From: Pleomorphomonas sp.
Lineage (GTDB): Bacteria > Pseudomonadota > Alphaproteobacteria > Rhizobiales > Pleomorphomonadaceae
Length of the DNA stretch: 37,364 nt
Assembly: GCA_030603685.1 (NCBI GenBank)
Contig: JAUVXG010000022.1
Coordinates: forward strand, 1-37,364
Direction of reading: 5' to 3'
Shown: positions 1-9,194 of the stretch, piece after piece
Numbering within the stretch: the stretch's first letter is position 1
Layout: every line of letters starts with the position of its first letter
Notes under the pieces: model-generated
What the model was told of the DNA's origin: nothing
What the model saw: only the letters and a program-made list of their open reading frames with translations
Databases searched by the model: none
Made by a program: the position numbers and the translations under genes

Positions 1-582
1 ATCGAACCAGGAGTTCACCCAGACGATCTTGACCTTGAAGTCGGGGTTGATCGACTGCGCGCCGAGCATGAAGGCGTTGATGCCCATCACCACTTCCGGG
101 ATCGGGAAGGAAACGATGTAGCCGGCGAGCCCTTTCTTCGATTCCTTGGCAGCGATCTGGCCGAGGATGTAGCGGCCCTCGTAGAAGCGAGCGTTGTAGA
201 GGCCCATGTTGGGGGCGCTCTTGTAGCCGGTGGCATGCTCGAACTTAACGTCCGGGAACTTCTTGGCCACCTTAAGCTCGGGATCCATGAAGCCGAAGGA
301 CGTGCCGAAGATGATGCCGCAGCCTTCGCGGGCGAAACGCTCGAAGACGCGCTCGGCATCCGGACCTTCGGCGACGTTCTCGACGTAGGCGGTCTCCACC
401 TTGTCGCCGAGTTCCTTCTCGACCGCGAGGCGGCCCTGGTCATGCTGGTAGGAGTAGCCGAAGTCGCCGATCGGGCCGGTGTAGACCCAGCAGGCCTTCA
501 GCTTGTCGGCGGCCGAGGCGCCCGAGACGGCGCCGATAGCGAGCGCCAGGGCCGTACCGGCAAGAAGCGCAAGTTTCTTCAT
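1..582 (-). CDS. BMP-family ABC transporter substrate-binding protein (C-terminus cut off by window)
   Basis: This is the periplasmic binding protein of a nucleoside or purine-type ABC importer (BMP / PnrA-like family). The first 194 codons are visible and the frame runs off the window edge. A signal peptide is clear: MKK, a hydrophobic stretch, then an A-S-A cleavage site near residue 24. The mature part begins with a CWVYTGPIGDFGYSYQHDQG segment typical of the family, followed by a conserved GTSFGFMD stretch. Two in-frame ATGs lie at 588 and 582; GGGGAG is too close to the first but 7-8 nt from the second, so 582 is chosen. The gene follows two permeases and an ATPase in the same direction, 101 bp after the second permease. 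No lipobox is seen. The ligand cannot be read from sequence; the neighbouring xanthine dehydrogenase genes suggest a purine (inference). Confidence 0.9.
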   Translation of the reverse strand, partial: MKKLALLAGTALALAIGAVSGASAADKLKACWVYTGPIGDFGYSYQHDQGRLAVEKELGDKVETAYVENVAEGPDAERVFERFAREGCGIIFGTSFGFMDPELKVAKKFPDVKFEHATGYKSAPNMGLYNARFYEGRYILGQIAAKESKKGLAGYIVSFPIPEVVMGINAFMLGAQSINPDFKVKIVWVNSWFD

Positions 583-683
583 GTTCATTCTCCCCTGGTG
601 TGGGTTTTCCCACGGTCTGTCACGGTCTTGAATGAGGCGCCGGCCGACCGTATCGCCGACGCTTGTCGATGGCCTCTTCCGCC

Positions 684-1598
684 TTAGCGGTCGGGCACAA
701 AAGACTTGCCCAGGCTGCTGGGTGTATTGAACAAGGTCGCCCGCCGGTTGCCGGAGATGGCGACCAGCACGATCACCGTGGCAAGATACGGCAGCATTGC
801 CAGGAACTGCGACGGAAAACCAATGCCGAGCGCCTGGGTATGCAGCTGCAGCACGGTCACCGCGCCGAACAGGTAGGCGCCGATGGCGGCCCGCCACGGT
901 ATCCACGATGCGAACACCACCAGCGCCAATGCGATCCAGCCGCGGCCGGCTGTCATGTTTTCCACCCAGAGCGGCGTGTAGGCGACCGACAGATAGGCGC
1001 CGCCGAGACCGGCCATGGCTCCGCCGAAGATGACCGCGAGATAGCGCACGCCGACCACCGAATAGCCGAGGGCGTGTGCCGACGTGTGGTTGTCGCCAAC
1101 GGCGCGCAGGATCAGGCCGGCGCGCGTCCGGTTGAGGAACCAGGAAACGCCGAACACCGCCGCGAAGGACAGGTAGACCAGGAGGTCCTGCCCGAACAGG
1201 ATCTTGCCGACGAAGGGCAGATCGATGAGGCCGGGAACATGGAGGCTCTGGAGCTTGATGCCCGGTTGACCGACGAAACTCTCGCCCATCAGGCCGGAGA
1301 GGCCGAGACCGAACAGCGTCAGCGCGAGACCGGACGCCACCTGGTTGGCGACCAGCGTCAGCGTCACGAAGGCGAAGATCAACGATACGAGCATGCCGGC
1401 GATGGCGCCGCCGACGATGCCGAGCAAGGGGCTTCCGGTCGATATGGTCACGGCGAAGCCGGCAACGGCGCCCATCACCATCATGCCCTCGACACCGAGG
1501 TTCAGAACGCCAGACTTCTCCACGACCAGCTCACCGGTGGCCGCCAGCAGAAGCGGCGTCGCCGCCGTGATGATGGTGAGGATGATGGCCTCAAGCAT
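684..1598 (-). CDS. ABC transporter permease, BMP/nucleoside type, second subunit
   Basis: Inner-membrane permease of 304 residues, of the shorter kind found with BMP-type binding proteins (YufQ/NupQ-like). The N-terminus (residues 1-60) is hydrophobic and carries the family stretch [20 protein letters not shown]. Further membrane segments alternate with short loops along the whole length, about eight to nine in all. Its start codon at 1598 overlaps the end of the upstream permease by 8 bp, which implies translational coupling. With that permease it should form the heterodimeric channel for the importer encoded here. Family assignment is firm; substrate is inferred from the xdh/uraH neighbours. 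Confidence 0.92.
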   Translation of the reverse strand: MLEAIILTIITAATPLLLAATGELVVEKSGVLNLGVEGMMVMGAVAGFAVTISTGSPLLGIVGGAIAGMLVSLIFAFVTLTLVANQVASGLALTLFGLGLSGLMGESFVGQPGIKLQSLHVPGLIDLPFVGKILFGQDLLVYLSFAAVFGVSWFLNRTRAGLILRAVGDNHTSAHALGYSVVGVRYLAVIFGGAMAGLGGAYLSVAYTPLWVENMTAGRGWIALALVVFASWIPWRAAIGAYLFGAVTVLQLHTQALGIGFPSQFLAMLPYLATVIVLVAISGNRRATLFNTPSSLGKSFVPDR

Positions 1599-2682
1599 GG
1601 GCGCCCTCCCCCTCGCGACCAGGAACCAAGCGCACCTTGTAGAGGATCAGGGTGTCGGCAGCCAGCACGAAGAACAGCAGCACGCCCTGAATGACCGTGG
1701 CGAGCTTGGAGGACATCTGCAAGGACGTCTGGATGGCTTCGCCCCCGAGATAGGAGGAGGCGATGACGAGGCCGGCAATCAGGATGCCGATCGGATTGAG
1801 GCGACCGAGAAAGGCGACGATGATCGCCGTGAAGCCGTAGCCCGGCGAAATCACCGGCTGCAACTTGCCGATCTCGCTCATCACCACCATCATGCCGGCA
1901 AGCCCGGCCAGCGCGCCCGACAGGGCAAAGGCGAAGGCGGTCATGCGGCGATTGGAAAAGCCGGCGAAGGCGCCCGCACGCGGGCTCTGCCCGAGCACAC
2001 GGATTTCAAATCCCTTCAGCGTCGAGCGCATGACCACCGCAAGGACGATGACGAGGAGCAAGGCGATCGGCGCGGATAGATTGAGATAGACGCCCCCGAC
2101 GTCGACGGCATTCAGCACCGCCCACTCGTGAAAGTCGACGGTGATCGGGAAGTTGTAGCCCTGGGGGCTGCGCCAGGGGCCGCGGACCATCCAGTCAAGG
2201 AACAGGTTGGAGCAGTAGACCAGCATCAGACTGGTCAGGATCTCGTTGGTGCCGAATACGGTCTTGAGCTTGGCCGGGATCAGCGCGAACAACGCGCCGC
2301 CGGCCATGGCCATCAACAGCATCAGGGGCAGAACCACCGGGTTGACGAAGTCCGGGAAAAGGATCGGCAGGATCGATCCGACGATGGCGCCAATGGTGAG
2401 CTGCCCCTCGGCGCCGATGTTCCAGTTGTTGGAGAGGTAACAGACCGAAAGGCCGAGCGCGATGATGACGAGCGGCGTGGCCTTGGTGATCAGCTGCTCG
2501 ACGCCCCAGAGCGACGTGATGGGCTCCAGGAAGAAATACCAAATGCCGGTGAGAGGGTTATGTCCCTGCGCGGCAAAGACCATGCCGGCGAACACCACGG
2601 TCAGGGCCACGGCGACCACCGGCGACAGCACGCTCATCAGACGGCTTTTCTCGCTCCGCTTGACCAGTTCCAGGCGCATCAT
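1591..2682 (-). CDS. ABC transporter permease, BMP/nucleoside type, first subunit
   Basis: Inner-membrane permease of 363 residues, the longer partner (YufP/NupP-like) of the BMP-type importer. Residues 1-15 are polar and basic, then a membrane segment (about 18-38), then the family-typical LSVCYLSNNWNIGAEGQLTIGA motif near residue 80-100. Multiple membrane helices follow, including a conserved GYGFTAIIVAFLGRLNP stretch near residue 282. The start ATG at 2682 overlaps the ATPase stop codon by 4 bp (ATGA), and a second ATG follows directly at 2679. Both overlaps show a tightly coupled transcript. The substrate is most likely a purine nucleoside or base (inference from context). Confidence 0.92.
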   Translation of the reverse strand: MMRLELVKRSEKSRLMSVLSPVVAVALTVVFAGMVFAAQGHNPLTGIWYFFLEPITSLWGVEQLITKATPLVIIALGLSVCYLSNNWNIGAEGQLTIGAIVGSILPILFPDFVNPVVLPLMLLMAMAGGALFALIPAKLKTVFGTNEILTSLMLVYCSNLFLDWMVRGPWRSPQGYNFPITVDFHEWAVLNAVDVGGVYLNLSAPIALLLVIVLAVVMRSTLKGFEIRVLGQSPRAGAFAGFSNRRMTAFAFALSGALAGLAGMMVVMSEIGKLQPVISPGYGFTAIIVAFLGRLNPIGILIAGLVIASSYLGGEAIQTSLQMSSKLATVIQGVLLFFVLAADTLILYKVRLVPGREGEGAHA

Positions 2683-4256
2683 GCCGCCGCCGCTCCCTTC
2701 TTCTCGGCGCCGCCGGCCATCAGCAGGCCGACCTTTTCCGGCGTCAGAGTGTCGGCGTCTTCCGCCTTGGACAAATGGCCGCGCGAGATGACCGCGATGC
2801 GATCGGCGATCTCGAAGATCTCGTCGAGATCCTGCGAGATGACGAGGATGGCGGCCCCCTTGCGCGACAGGTCGATCAGCGACTGCCGGATCACCGCCGC
2901 CGCGCCGGCATCGACCCCCCAGGTGGGTTGGGCGACGAACAGGATCTTCGGCGTGCGCTCGACCTCGCGCCCGACGACGAACTTCTGCAGGTTGCCGCCC
3001 GAAAGCGACCGTGCTTCGGGGTCCAGAACGCCCTTTCGGACGTCGAACAGACTTGTCACCGTTTCGACGATGCGACCGGCCTTGCCGAAGCGGGTAAAGC
3101 CGCGCCGGGCGATCCCTTCACCGGTGCCATGGCGAGTGAGCACGACATTCTCGGACAGCTTCAGCGCCGGAACGGCACCATGACCGAGACGCTCCTCCGG
3201 CACGAAAGCCGCGCCAAGCAGGCGACGTTCGTTGATGTCCATCAGGCCGGCGGCTTCGCCGGCGAAGATCACCATGTCTTCCTTTTCGAGCGGTTCCTCG
3301 CCCGACAGCGCATCGAACAGTTCCTTCTGGCCGTTGCCGGCGATACCGGCGATGGCCACGATCTCGCCTGCGCGGACGGACAGGTCGATGTCCTTCAGCG
3401 ACACGCCGAATGCTTCCTGCGAGACCTGCGTCAGGCCCTTGAGGAGAATGGCCTCCGGGCCGAGCTTGCCTCTTTCTCGAACGACACGGGTTATTTGGTT
3501 GCCGACCATCAGTTGGGCCAGCGTGTTCACCGTCTCCCTGGCGGGATCGGTCTCGGCCACCACCTTGGCGCGACGCATGATGGTTGCGTGATGGCAGAGC
3601 GCCCTCACCTCTTCCAGGCGGTGCGAGATGTAGAGAATGGCGCAGCCCTCGGCAGCGAGACGCCGGAGGGTCACGAACAACTGGTCGGCCTCCTGCGGCG
3701 TCAGCACCGATGTCGGCTCGTCCATGATGATCAGTTCGGGGTTCTGCAGCAGGCAGCGAACGATCTCGACGCGTTGCCGTTCACCCACCGACAGGTCGGC
3801 GATGTGGGCGTTCGGATCGAGCGGCAAGCCATAGTTGGCGGAAACGCGCGCGATGGTATCGGAAAGCTCGCCCGTTGCCCTGCAGTTGGGAAGCGCCAGA
3901 GCGATGTTCTCGGCGACCGTCATCGCCTCGAACAGAGAGAAATGCTGGAACACCATGCCCACGCCGAGCGCACGCGCTTCGGCGGGCGAGCTCACCGTCA
4001 CTGGCCGGCCCTTCCAGAAAACCCCGCCGCTGTTGGGCTGCAGCGAACCGTAGATGATCTTGACCAGCGTCGACTTGCCGGCGCCGTTCTCGCCGAGCAG
4101 CGCATGGATCTCGCCCGGCATGATCTTCAGCGATACGGAATCATTTGCGGTAAAGCTGCCGAAACGCTTCGTAACGTGACGAACCTCAAGAAGCGGCGTA
4201 TCGCCCCCCACCCGGCGGAGCATTTCTCCGGTGCTGTCCCCAGTCCCTTCGCCCAT
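2679..4256 (-). CDS. ABC transporter ATP-binding protein with two nucleotide-binding domains (nucleoside/purine type)
   Basis: ATPase of 525 residues with two fused ABC domains, the arrangement usual for sugar and BMP/nucleoside importers. The first domain has Walker A (GENGAGKST, near residue 55), signature LSVGERQRVEIVRCL and Walker B LIIMDEPTSVL. The second has a degenerate Walker A (GIAGNGQKE), signature LSGGNLQKFVVGRE and FVAQPTWGVD, which is normal for this family. It energises the two permeases downstream. The first in-frame ATG (4256) is given; an ATG at 4223 is possible, but its GGAG lies only 2-3 nt away, so the start is uncertain. The 88-bp gap to xdhC shows no terminator-like hairpin, so read-through from the xdh genes is plausible. 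Confidence 0.92.
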   Translation of the reverse strand: MGEGTGDSTGEMLRRVGGDTPLLEVRHVTKRFGSFTANDSVSLKIMPGEIHALLGENGAGKSTLVKIIYGSLQPNSGGVFWKGRPVTVSSPAEARALGVGMVFQHFSLFEAMTVAENIALALPNCRATGELSDTIARVSANYGLPLDPNAHIADLSVGERQRVEIVRCLLQNPELIIMDEPTSVLTPQEADQLFVTLRRLAAEGCAILYISHRLEEVRALCHHATIMRRAKVVAETDPARETVNTLAQLMVGNQITRVVRERGKLGPEAILLKGLTQVSQEAFGVSLKDIDLSVRAGEIVAIAGIAGNGQKELFDALSGEEPLEKEDMVIFAGEAAGLMDINERRLLGAAFVPEERLGHGAVPALKLSENVVLTRHGTGEGIARRGFTRFGKAGRIVETVTSLFDVRKGVLDPEARSLSGGNLQKFVVGREVERTPKILFVAQPTWGVDAGAAAVIRQSLIDLSRKGAAILVISQDLDEIFEIADRIAVISRGHLSKAEDADTLTPEKVGLLMAGGAEKKGAAAA

Positions 4257-4344
4257 CAGAGCTGTCGTCCCCGTTTCACCGCGCTTTGTCTATTTTCTGT
4301 GCAACATAGAAGCACGATTTCGCCCGTCGGACGCGCCAAAAGAT

Positions 4345-5376
4345 TCAGCCGGAATGTCCGAATAAATGGGCAGACTGCTTAATTTCTGAGCTGACGGCCG
4401 CCCCACCGGCCGCGAACCCTCCGCCCCGGGTCCTACGAAGTTTCTCGTCGACAATCAACAGCTCTGCGACCACGGAGACAGCGATATGCTCCGGTTCTTT
4501 CGAGGTTATCCCCGGCACACCAATCGGGCAGGTGAAAGCCCTGATACCGGCTTCCGAGTGGCCGAGCTCGGCGAGGCGATGCTCGAAGCGGGCGCGCTTG
4601 GTACGCGAGCCAATCAACCCGACATAGGGGAATCGGTCTTCTGACAAGGCGGCATGCAGAATGTCGAGATCGAGGCCATGATCGTGGGTCATGATCAACA
4701 CGAAGGCATCGGCGGAAGCGGTTCTGAGCTCCCCCGGCGGCGTGCCGGTGACCACCCGTTCGAGCCGGGCCAATGGCAGGTCGGGAAAGGCGCTCTGCCG
4801 GCCGTCGATCCAGCGGACACGGAAGGGCAACGGTGCCAGCGCCAACACCACGGCCCGCCCCACGTGCCCGGCGCCGAACAGCAGCAGGTCGCGCAAGGGT
4901 TCGCCGAAGCTCTCGTCGATCCGGCCATCGTCGATGATCGCGGTCGGCTCACGCCGCTCGGCACCGATCACGCGCCGGTCGATCGGGGCGGTGCCGGCCC
5001 AGTTGCCGGTGGTCTGGAAAGGCCCCGCCGCCTCGGCTTTCGCGAGTTCGGCGACAACGGCCAACCGGGAAACCGTGAAGGTTTCGATCATCACGCTGAC
5101 CGCGCCGCCGCAACACTGGCCAATGGACGGGCCTAGCGCGAGATCGAGCCGTTCGCTGCCGTCGCGCCCCGCATGCAGCGCGGCCATGGCGCGCTCCATC
5201 GCGTCGAGTTCCAGCCGGCCGCCACCAATGGTGCCGGAGATGGCCCCGCCGATCGAGACGACCATGCGAGCGCCCGCCTCGCGTGGCGTCGACCCCTTCG
5301 CCCCAACGACCGTCACCAGTGCCGCGACGCCGTCGCGGCTCAGGAGACGATGAAGCGGGGCGAAGACGTCTTTCAT
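4345..5376 (-). CDS. xdhC: Xanthine dehydrogenase accessory protein XdhC
   Basis: XdhC binds molybdenum cofactor, promotes its sulfuration and delivers it to the XdhB subunit; it is not part of the mature enzyme. The 343-residue protein has the XdhC/CoxI N-terminal domain (VVGAKGSTPREAGARM, then GTIGGGRLE and the GQCCGG motif near residue 90) and a C-terminal Rossmann domain with LLLFGAGHVGRAVV near residue 190 and GLIGSRTKRARF near residue 275. The open frame extends far upstream, but ATG at 5376 gives the standard MKDVF start and overlaps the xdhB stop by 4 bp (ATGA). The last about 30 residues, rich in Gly/Ala and Ser, are not conserved in my recollection of the family. Confidence 0.93.
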   Translation of the reverse strand: MKDVFAPLHRLLSRDGVAALVTVVGAKGSTPREAGARMVVSIGGAISGTIGGGRLELDAMERAMAALHAGRDGSERLDLALGPSIGQCCGGAVSVMIETFTVSRLAVVAELAKAEAAGPFQTTGNWAGTAPIDRRVIGAERREPTAIIDDGRIDESFGEPLRDLLLFGAGHVGRAVVLALAPLPFRVRWIDGRQSAFPDLPLARLERVVTGTPPGELRTASADAFVLIMTHDHGLDLDILHAALSEDRFPYVGLIGSRTKRARFEHRLAELGHSEAGIRAFTCPIGVPGITSKEPEHIAVSVVAELLIVDEKLRRTRGGGFAAGGAAVSSEIKQSAHLFGHSG

Positions 5377-7700
5377 GCCTCGCCCCGCCGCATGACCGCC
5401 ACCGCCCGCATGATCGACTCCGGCGTCGCCGGCGCGTCGAGCGGCGGCACGGCACCGGGTTTCAGGCTGGCGACAGCATCGAAGATCGCCGAGAACACCG
5501 AGCAGGCGAGCATCAAAGGCGGCTCGCCGACGGCCTTCGAGGAATGGATGGTCTCTTCGCGGTTGGCGCCATCCCACAGGCGAGTGTTGAAGACGGTCGG
5601 CACGTCGCCGGCCGTCGGGATCTTGTAGGTGGACGGGGCATGGGTAGATAGCCGCCCCTTGTCGTCCCACACCAGTTCCTCGGTGGTCAGCCAACCCATG
5701 CCCTGGATGAAGGCGCCTTCGATCTGGCCGATGTCGATGGCCGGATTGAGGGAACGGCCGCAATCGTGAAGGATGTCCACCCGATCGACCTTCATCTCGC
5801 CGGTCATGGTGTCAATGGTCACCTCGGCGCAGGCGGCGCCATAGGCGAAATACAGGAACGGGCGCCCCTCGGCTTTCTGGCGGTCCCAATGGATCTTGGG
5901 CGTTGAGTAGAACCCCGAGGCCGAAAGCTGAACGCGGCCCTCGTAGCAGGACTTGGCGAGATCGGCGAAGGACAGCGAACCGCCGGCATGACTGACACGC
6001 CCGTCGGCGAACACCACGCTCTCAGGCGGCGCATTCGTCGTCGCCACCAGATGGGCGATCATCCGGTCCTTGATCTCGTCGCAGGCGGCGAGCGCCGCCA
6101 TACCGTTGAGGTCGGAACCGGAGGAGGCAGCCGTGGCCGACGTGTTCGGCACCTTGGACGTGTTGGTGGCGGTGATGCGGACCCGGTCGAGCGGTATGCC
6201 GAAGGCATCTGCCGCCACCTGCGCCACCTTGGTGTTGAGCCCCTGCCCCATTTCGGTGCCGCCGTGGTTCAGATGAACCGAACCGTCGGCGTAAACGTGC
6301 ACCAACGCGCCCGCCTGATTGAGGTGGGTCAGGGTGAAGGCAATGCCGAACTTGAGCGGCGTCAGCGCGATGCCCTTGCGAAGAATGCGGTTCTTCGAGT
6401 TGAAGGCGCGGCACTCCTGTCTGCGCTTGGCGTAGTCGCAGGAACGTTCGAGGTCGGCGACCAGCTCCGGCAGGATGTTGTCCTCGACCTTCTGGCCATA
6501 GGGGGTCACATCGCGGCCAGGGCCGTAGAAGTTGCGCTTCCTGACCTCCAGCGGATCGATGCCGGTGACGATGGCGAGCGTATCCATGATGCGCTCGGCG
6601 GCGAGGATGCCCTGCGGGCCGCCGAAGCCGCGGAAAGCTGTGTTGGTCACCGTGTTGGTCTTGAGCCGCTCCGATTTAAGAGCGACGTTGGGATAGAAAT
6701 AGGCGTTGTCGGCGTGAAACAGCGTGCGGTCGTTGACGCCGCCCGAGAGATCGGCCGAGTAGCCGCAACGGGCCATGAAGTCGATGTCGGCGGCCAGGAT
6801 CTTGCCGGAGCTGTCATAGGCGACGGAAAAGGCCGTCGTCATGTCGTGCCGCTTGCCGGTCATCACCATGTCGTCGTCGCGGTCGAGCCGAAGCTTGCAC
6901 GGCCGCCCGGTAACGCGCGCGCCCAGCGCGGCAAGACAGGCCCACTGGCTCGCCTGGCTCTCCTTGCCGCCGAAGCCGCCGCCCATGCGACGAACCTCCA
7001 CGGTCACCATGGCATTCGGTAGTCCGAGCATATGCGCGACGCAGTGCTGGACCTCGGACGGGTGCTGGGTCGACGAGTAGACGTGCATGTCGCCCGTCTC
7101 GCCGGGGATCGCCAGGGCGACCTGCCCCTCCAGATAGAAATGCTCCTGCCCTCCATTGCGGATGACGCCATCGAACCGCCGCTGGGCGCTGGCAAAGGAG
7201 CGCGCCACATCGCCGCGACCATAGCCATAATCGTCGAGCACGCGCAGCCCCTTGGCCTTCGCTTCCTCGATTGCGAGAACCGGCGTTTCCGCCTCGCCCT
7301 CGAACAGGGCCAGGCGGGTGGCTCGACGGGCGGCGTCGCGCGTTTCCGCCACGACGCAGAACAGCACCTCACCCCAGAACTCGACCTCCTTGTCGGCGAT
7401 GATCGGATCTCCGCCGGTCGAGGTCGACCAGTCATTGCGGCCGGGAATGTCCGCCGCCGTCAGCACGGCGACGACGCCCGGCGCCTGCCGAACGCGGGAC
7501 AGATCGATGTCTCGGATGCGGCCGCGCGCCATGTCGGGGCAGAAGCCCGGCGCGAGGTGCAGCGTGCCGGTCGGCTCGACCATGTCGTCGATATAGACGG
7601 CGCGGCCGGTGACGTGCAGCACGGCGCTGTCATGGGCTGTCGAGCGATGGATGACCCGCTCGGCAGTCGCCTCGGAGATTTCGGATTCGGGCGCGTTCAT
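5373..7700 (-). CDS. xdhB: Xanthine dehydrogenase molybdopterin-binding subunit XdhB
   Basis: Large catalytic subunit (775 residues) of the bacterial two-polypeptide xanthine dehydrogenase, which oxidises hypoxanthine to xanthine and xanthine to urate. It carries GGQEHFYLE (about 183-191), RRMGGGFGGKES (about 237-248) and, near the C-terminus, AVGEPPLMLA with the presumed catalytic Glu at about 726, as in the bovine enzyme. Length matches bacterial XdhB. The frame is open upstream, but ATG at 7700 shares one base with the xdhA stop (TGATG), which fits tight coupling. No Fe-S or FAD domain is present, as expected since those are in XdhA. Confidence 0.96.
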   Translation of the reverse strand: MNAPESEISEATAERVIHRSTAHDSAVLHVTGRAVYIDDMVEPTGTLHLAPGFCPDMARGRIRDIDLSRVRQAPGVVAVLTAADIPGRNDWSTSTGGDPIIADKEVEFWGEVLFCVVAETRDAARRATRLALFEGEAETPVLAIEEAKAKGLRVLDDYGYGRGDVARSFASAQRRFDGVIRNGGQEHFYLEGQVALAIPGETGDMHVYSSTQHPSEVQHCVAHMLGLPNAMVTVEVRRMGGGFGGKESQASQWACLAALGARVTGRPCKLRLDRDDDMVMTGKRHDMTTAFSVAYDSSGKILAADIDFMARCGYSADLSGGVNDRTLFHADNAYFYPNVALKSERLKTNTVTNTAFRGFGGPQGILAAERIMDTLAIVTGIDPLEVRKRNFYGPGRDVTPYGQKVEDNILPELVADLERSCDYAKRRQECRAFNSKNRILRKGIALTPLKFGIAFTLTHLNQAGALVHVYADGSVHLNHGGTEMGQGLNTKVAQVAADAFGIPLDRVRITATNTSKVPNTSATAASSGSDLNGMAALAACDEIKDRMIAHLVATTNAPPESVVFADGRVSHAGGSLSFADLAKSCYEGRVQLSASGFYSTPKIHWDRQKAEGRPFLYFAYGAACAEVTIDTMTGEMKVDRVDILHDCGRSLNPAIDIGQIEGAFIQGMGWLTTEELVWDDKGRLSTHAPSTYKIPTAGDVPTVFNTRLWDGANREETIHSSKAVGEPPLMLACSVFSAIFDAVASLKPGAVPPLDAPATPESIMRAVAVMRRGEA

Positions 7701-9190
7701 CAGACAACCTCCGCTTCCGGGGCCTCGCGGCGTCCGATGACGCGGGTGCGGCTCGTCGGCGCGCCGGCGCATTCGACCAGAGCCTTGGCAAGAAGCGCCT
7801 TGGCCGTTTCCATGCGATAGGCCGCCGAAGCCCGCATGTCGGAAATCGGCGCGTAGTCCTCGCCGAGCGCCTCGATGGCCGCCCCCCAGCTTGCCGCCCG
7901 CGCCGGCTGAGCGCCGACAAGGCGGGCCTCGGCATTGAGGGCGCGCTTCGGCGTCGCCGCCATGCCGCCAAAGGCGATGCGCGCTTCGGTGATGACGCCG
8001 TCATCTATGGTGAAGCGGAACGCCCCCATCACGGCGGAGATGTCCTCGTCGAACCGCTTGGAGATCTTGTAGGCGCGGAACACCTGGTTTGGCGCCAGCT
8101 TGGGCACCAGGAGACCGGCGACGAACTCACCCGGCTGGCGATCCTGCTTGCCGTAGGCTATGAAGTAGTCTTCAAGCGGCAGCGCGCGACCGTCCTCGCC
8201 ATGGGCGAGCTCGAGCGTGGCGCCCAGCGCGATCAGCGCCGGCGGCATGTCGCCGATCGGCGAGCCGTTGGCAATGTTGCCGCCGATGGTGCCGACGGCG
8301 CGCACCTGACGCGAGCCGAGGCGGCGAATGAGTTCACCCAGATCGGGGTCGAGGTCGGCGAAGGCGGCGGCAGCGTCCTCATAGGTCGCACCGGCCCCAA
8401 GGATCAAAGCATCACCGACATCCTCGATCTGCCGCAGCGCCGAAACGCGACCGACGTGGATCACCTGCGAAATCGGCTGCATTCCCTTGGTCACCTTGAG
8501 GCCGACGTCGGTGCCGCCGGCAAGAAGCGTCGCCTCGGGGTATTTCATGACCAGTTGCGCCAAGGCCGAGAGATTGGCCGGCGCGGCGAAGAAGGCGCTG
8601 TTGGAGCCGATGAACACGTCCTGCCCGTCGGCGAGAAATTGCAGGAGCCCGGCGGTTTGCGGCATGGCCTCCGTGAACCGATCGGCCGGCGGCTCGGCCA
8701 TGGCGGCGAGCGCGGCATCCACGATGGGCCTGTAGCCGGTGCAGCGACAGAGATTGCCGGCAAGCGCCGTGATCACCTCATCGCGTTCCGGCGGACCTTC
8801 GCGCCCCTCCTGGTGGTAGAGCGCGAACAGGCTCATGACGATGCCCGGCGTACAGAAGCCACACTGCGAGCCATGGGCGTCGACCATCGCCTGCTGCACG
8901 GGATGCAGCCGGCCGTCGGGCCAGGCGATATCCTCGACTGTGACGATCTCCTTGCCGTCCATGGCGCCGAGGAACTGGATGCAGGAGTTGACCGGACGAT
9001 AGACGACCCGGCCGTCCTTCCACTCACCGATGACGACGGTACATGCGCCGCAATCGCCTTCGTTGCAGCCTTCCTTGGTCCCGGTGGCGCGCTCCCTGAG
9101 GCGCAGATAGTCGAGCAGCGTCTCGGTTGGCCTGATGTCGTCTATTTCGACAATTCGCCCGCGGCGGACGATGCGGATGGAGTCGCGCAT
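7700..9190 (-). CDS. xdhA: Xanthine dehydrogenase small subunit XdhA (2x[2Fe-2S], FAD)
   Basis: Electron-transfer subunit of xanthine dehydrogenase, 496 residues. All eight cluster cysteines are visible: C42, C47, C50 and C70 of the plant-ferredoxin-like cluster, and C110, C113, C148 and C150 (QCGFCTPG ... LCRCTGYRP) of the second cluster. The FAD domain follows, with LLAGGTDVGLKV at about 222-233 and TIGGNIANGSPIGD at about 301-314, and a CO-dehydrogenase flavoprotein C-terminal domain. ATG 9190 is preceded by GGGAG and lies only 4 bp after the uraH stop. It passes electrons from the molybdenum site of XdhB to NAD+ (family knowledge). Confidence 0.96.
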   Translation of the reverse strand: MRDSIRIVRRGRIVEIDDIRPTETLLDYLRLRERATGTKEGCNEGDCGACTVVIGEWKDGRVVYRPVNSCIQFLGAMDGKEIVTVEDIAWPDGRLHPVQQAMVDAHGSQCGFCTPGIVMSLFALYHQEGREGPPERDEVITALAGNLCRCTGYRPIVDAALAAMAEPPADRFTEAMPQTAGLLQFLADGQDVFIGSNSAFFAAPANLSALAQLVMKYPEATLLAGGTDVGLKVTKGMQPISQVIHVGRVSALRQIEDVGDALILGAGATYEDAAAAFADLDPDLGELIRRLGSRQVRAVGTIGGNIANGSPIGDMPPALIALGATLELAHGEDGRALPLEDYFIAYGKQDRQPGEFVAGLLVPKLAPNQVFRAYKISKRFDEDISAVMGAFRFTIDDGVITEARIAFGGMAATPKRALNAEARLVGAQPARAASWGAAIEALGEDYAPISDMRASAAYRMETAKALLAKALVECAGAPTSRTRVIGRREAPEAEVV

Positions 9191-9194
9191 GGGG

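Noticed and set aside
2775-4382. Long plus-strand frame of 535 codons opposite the ABC ATPase
   Set aside because: Mirror frame of a clearly conserved gene in high-GC DNA; low complexity, rich in Asp, Arg and His, no domain.
5377-5763. Upstream extension of the xdhC frame
   Set aside because: It lies within xdhB in another frame and has no XdhC similarity; the ATG at 5376 gives the conserved start and a 4-bp overlap.
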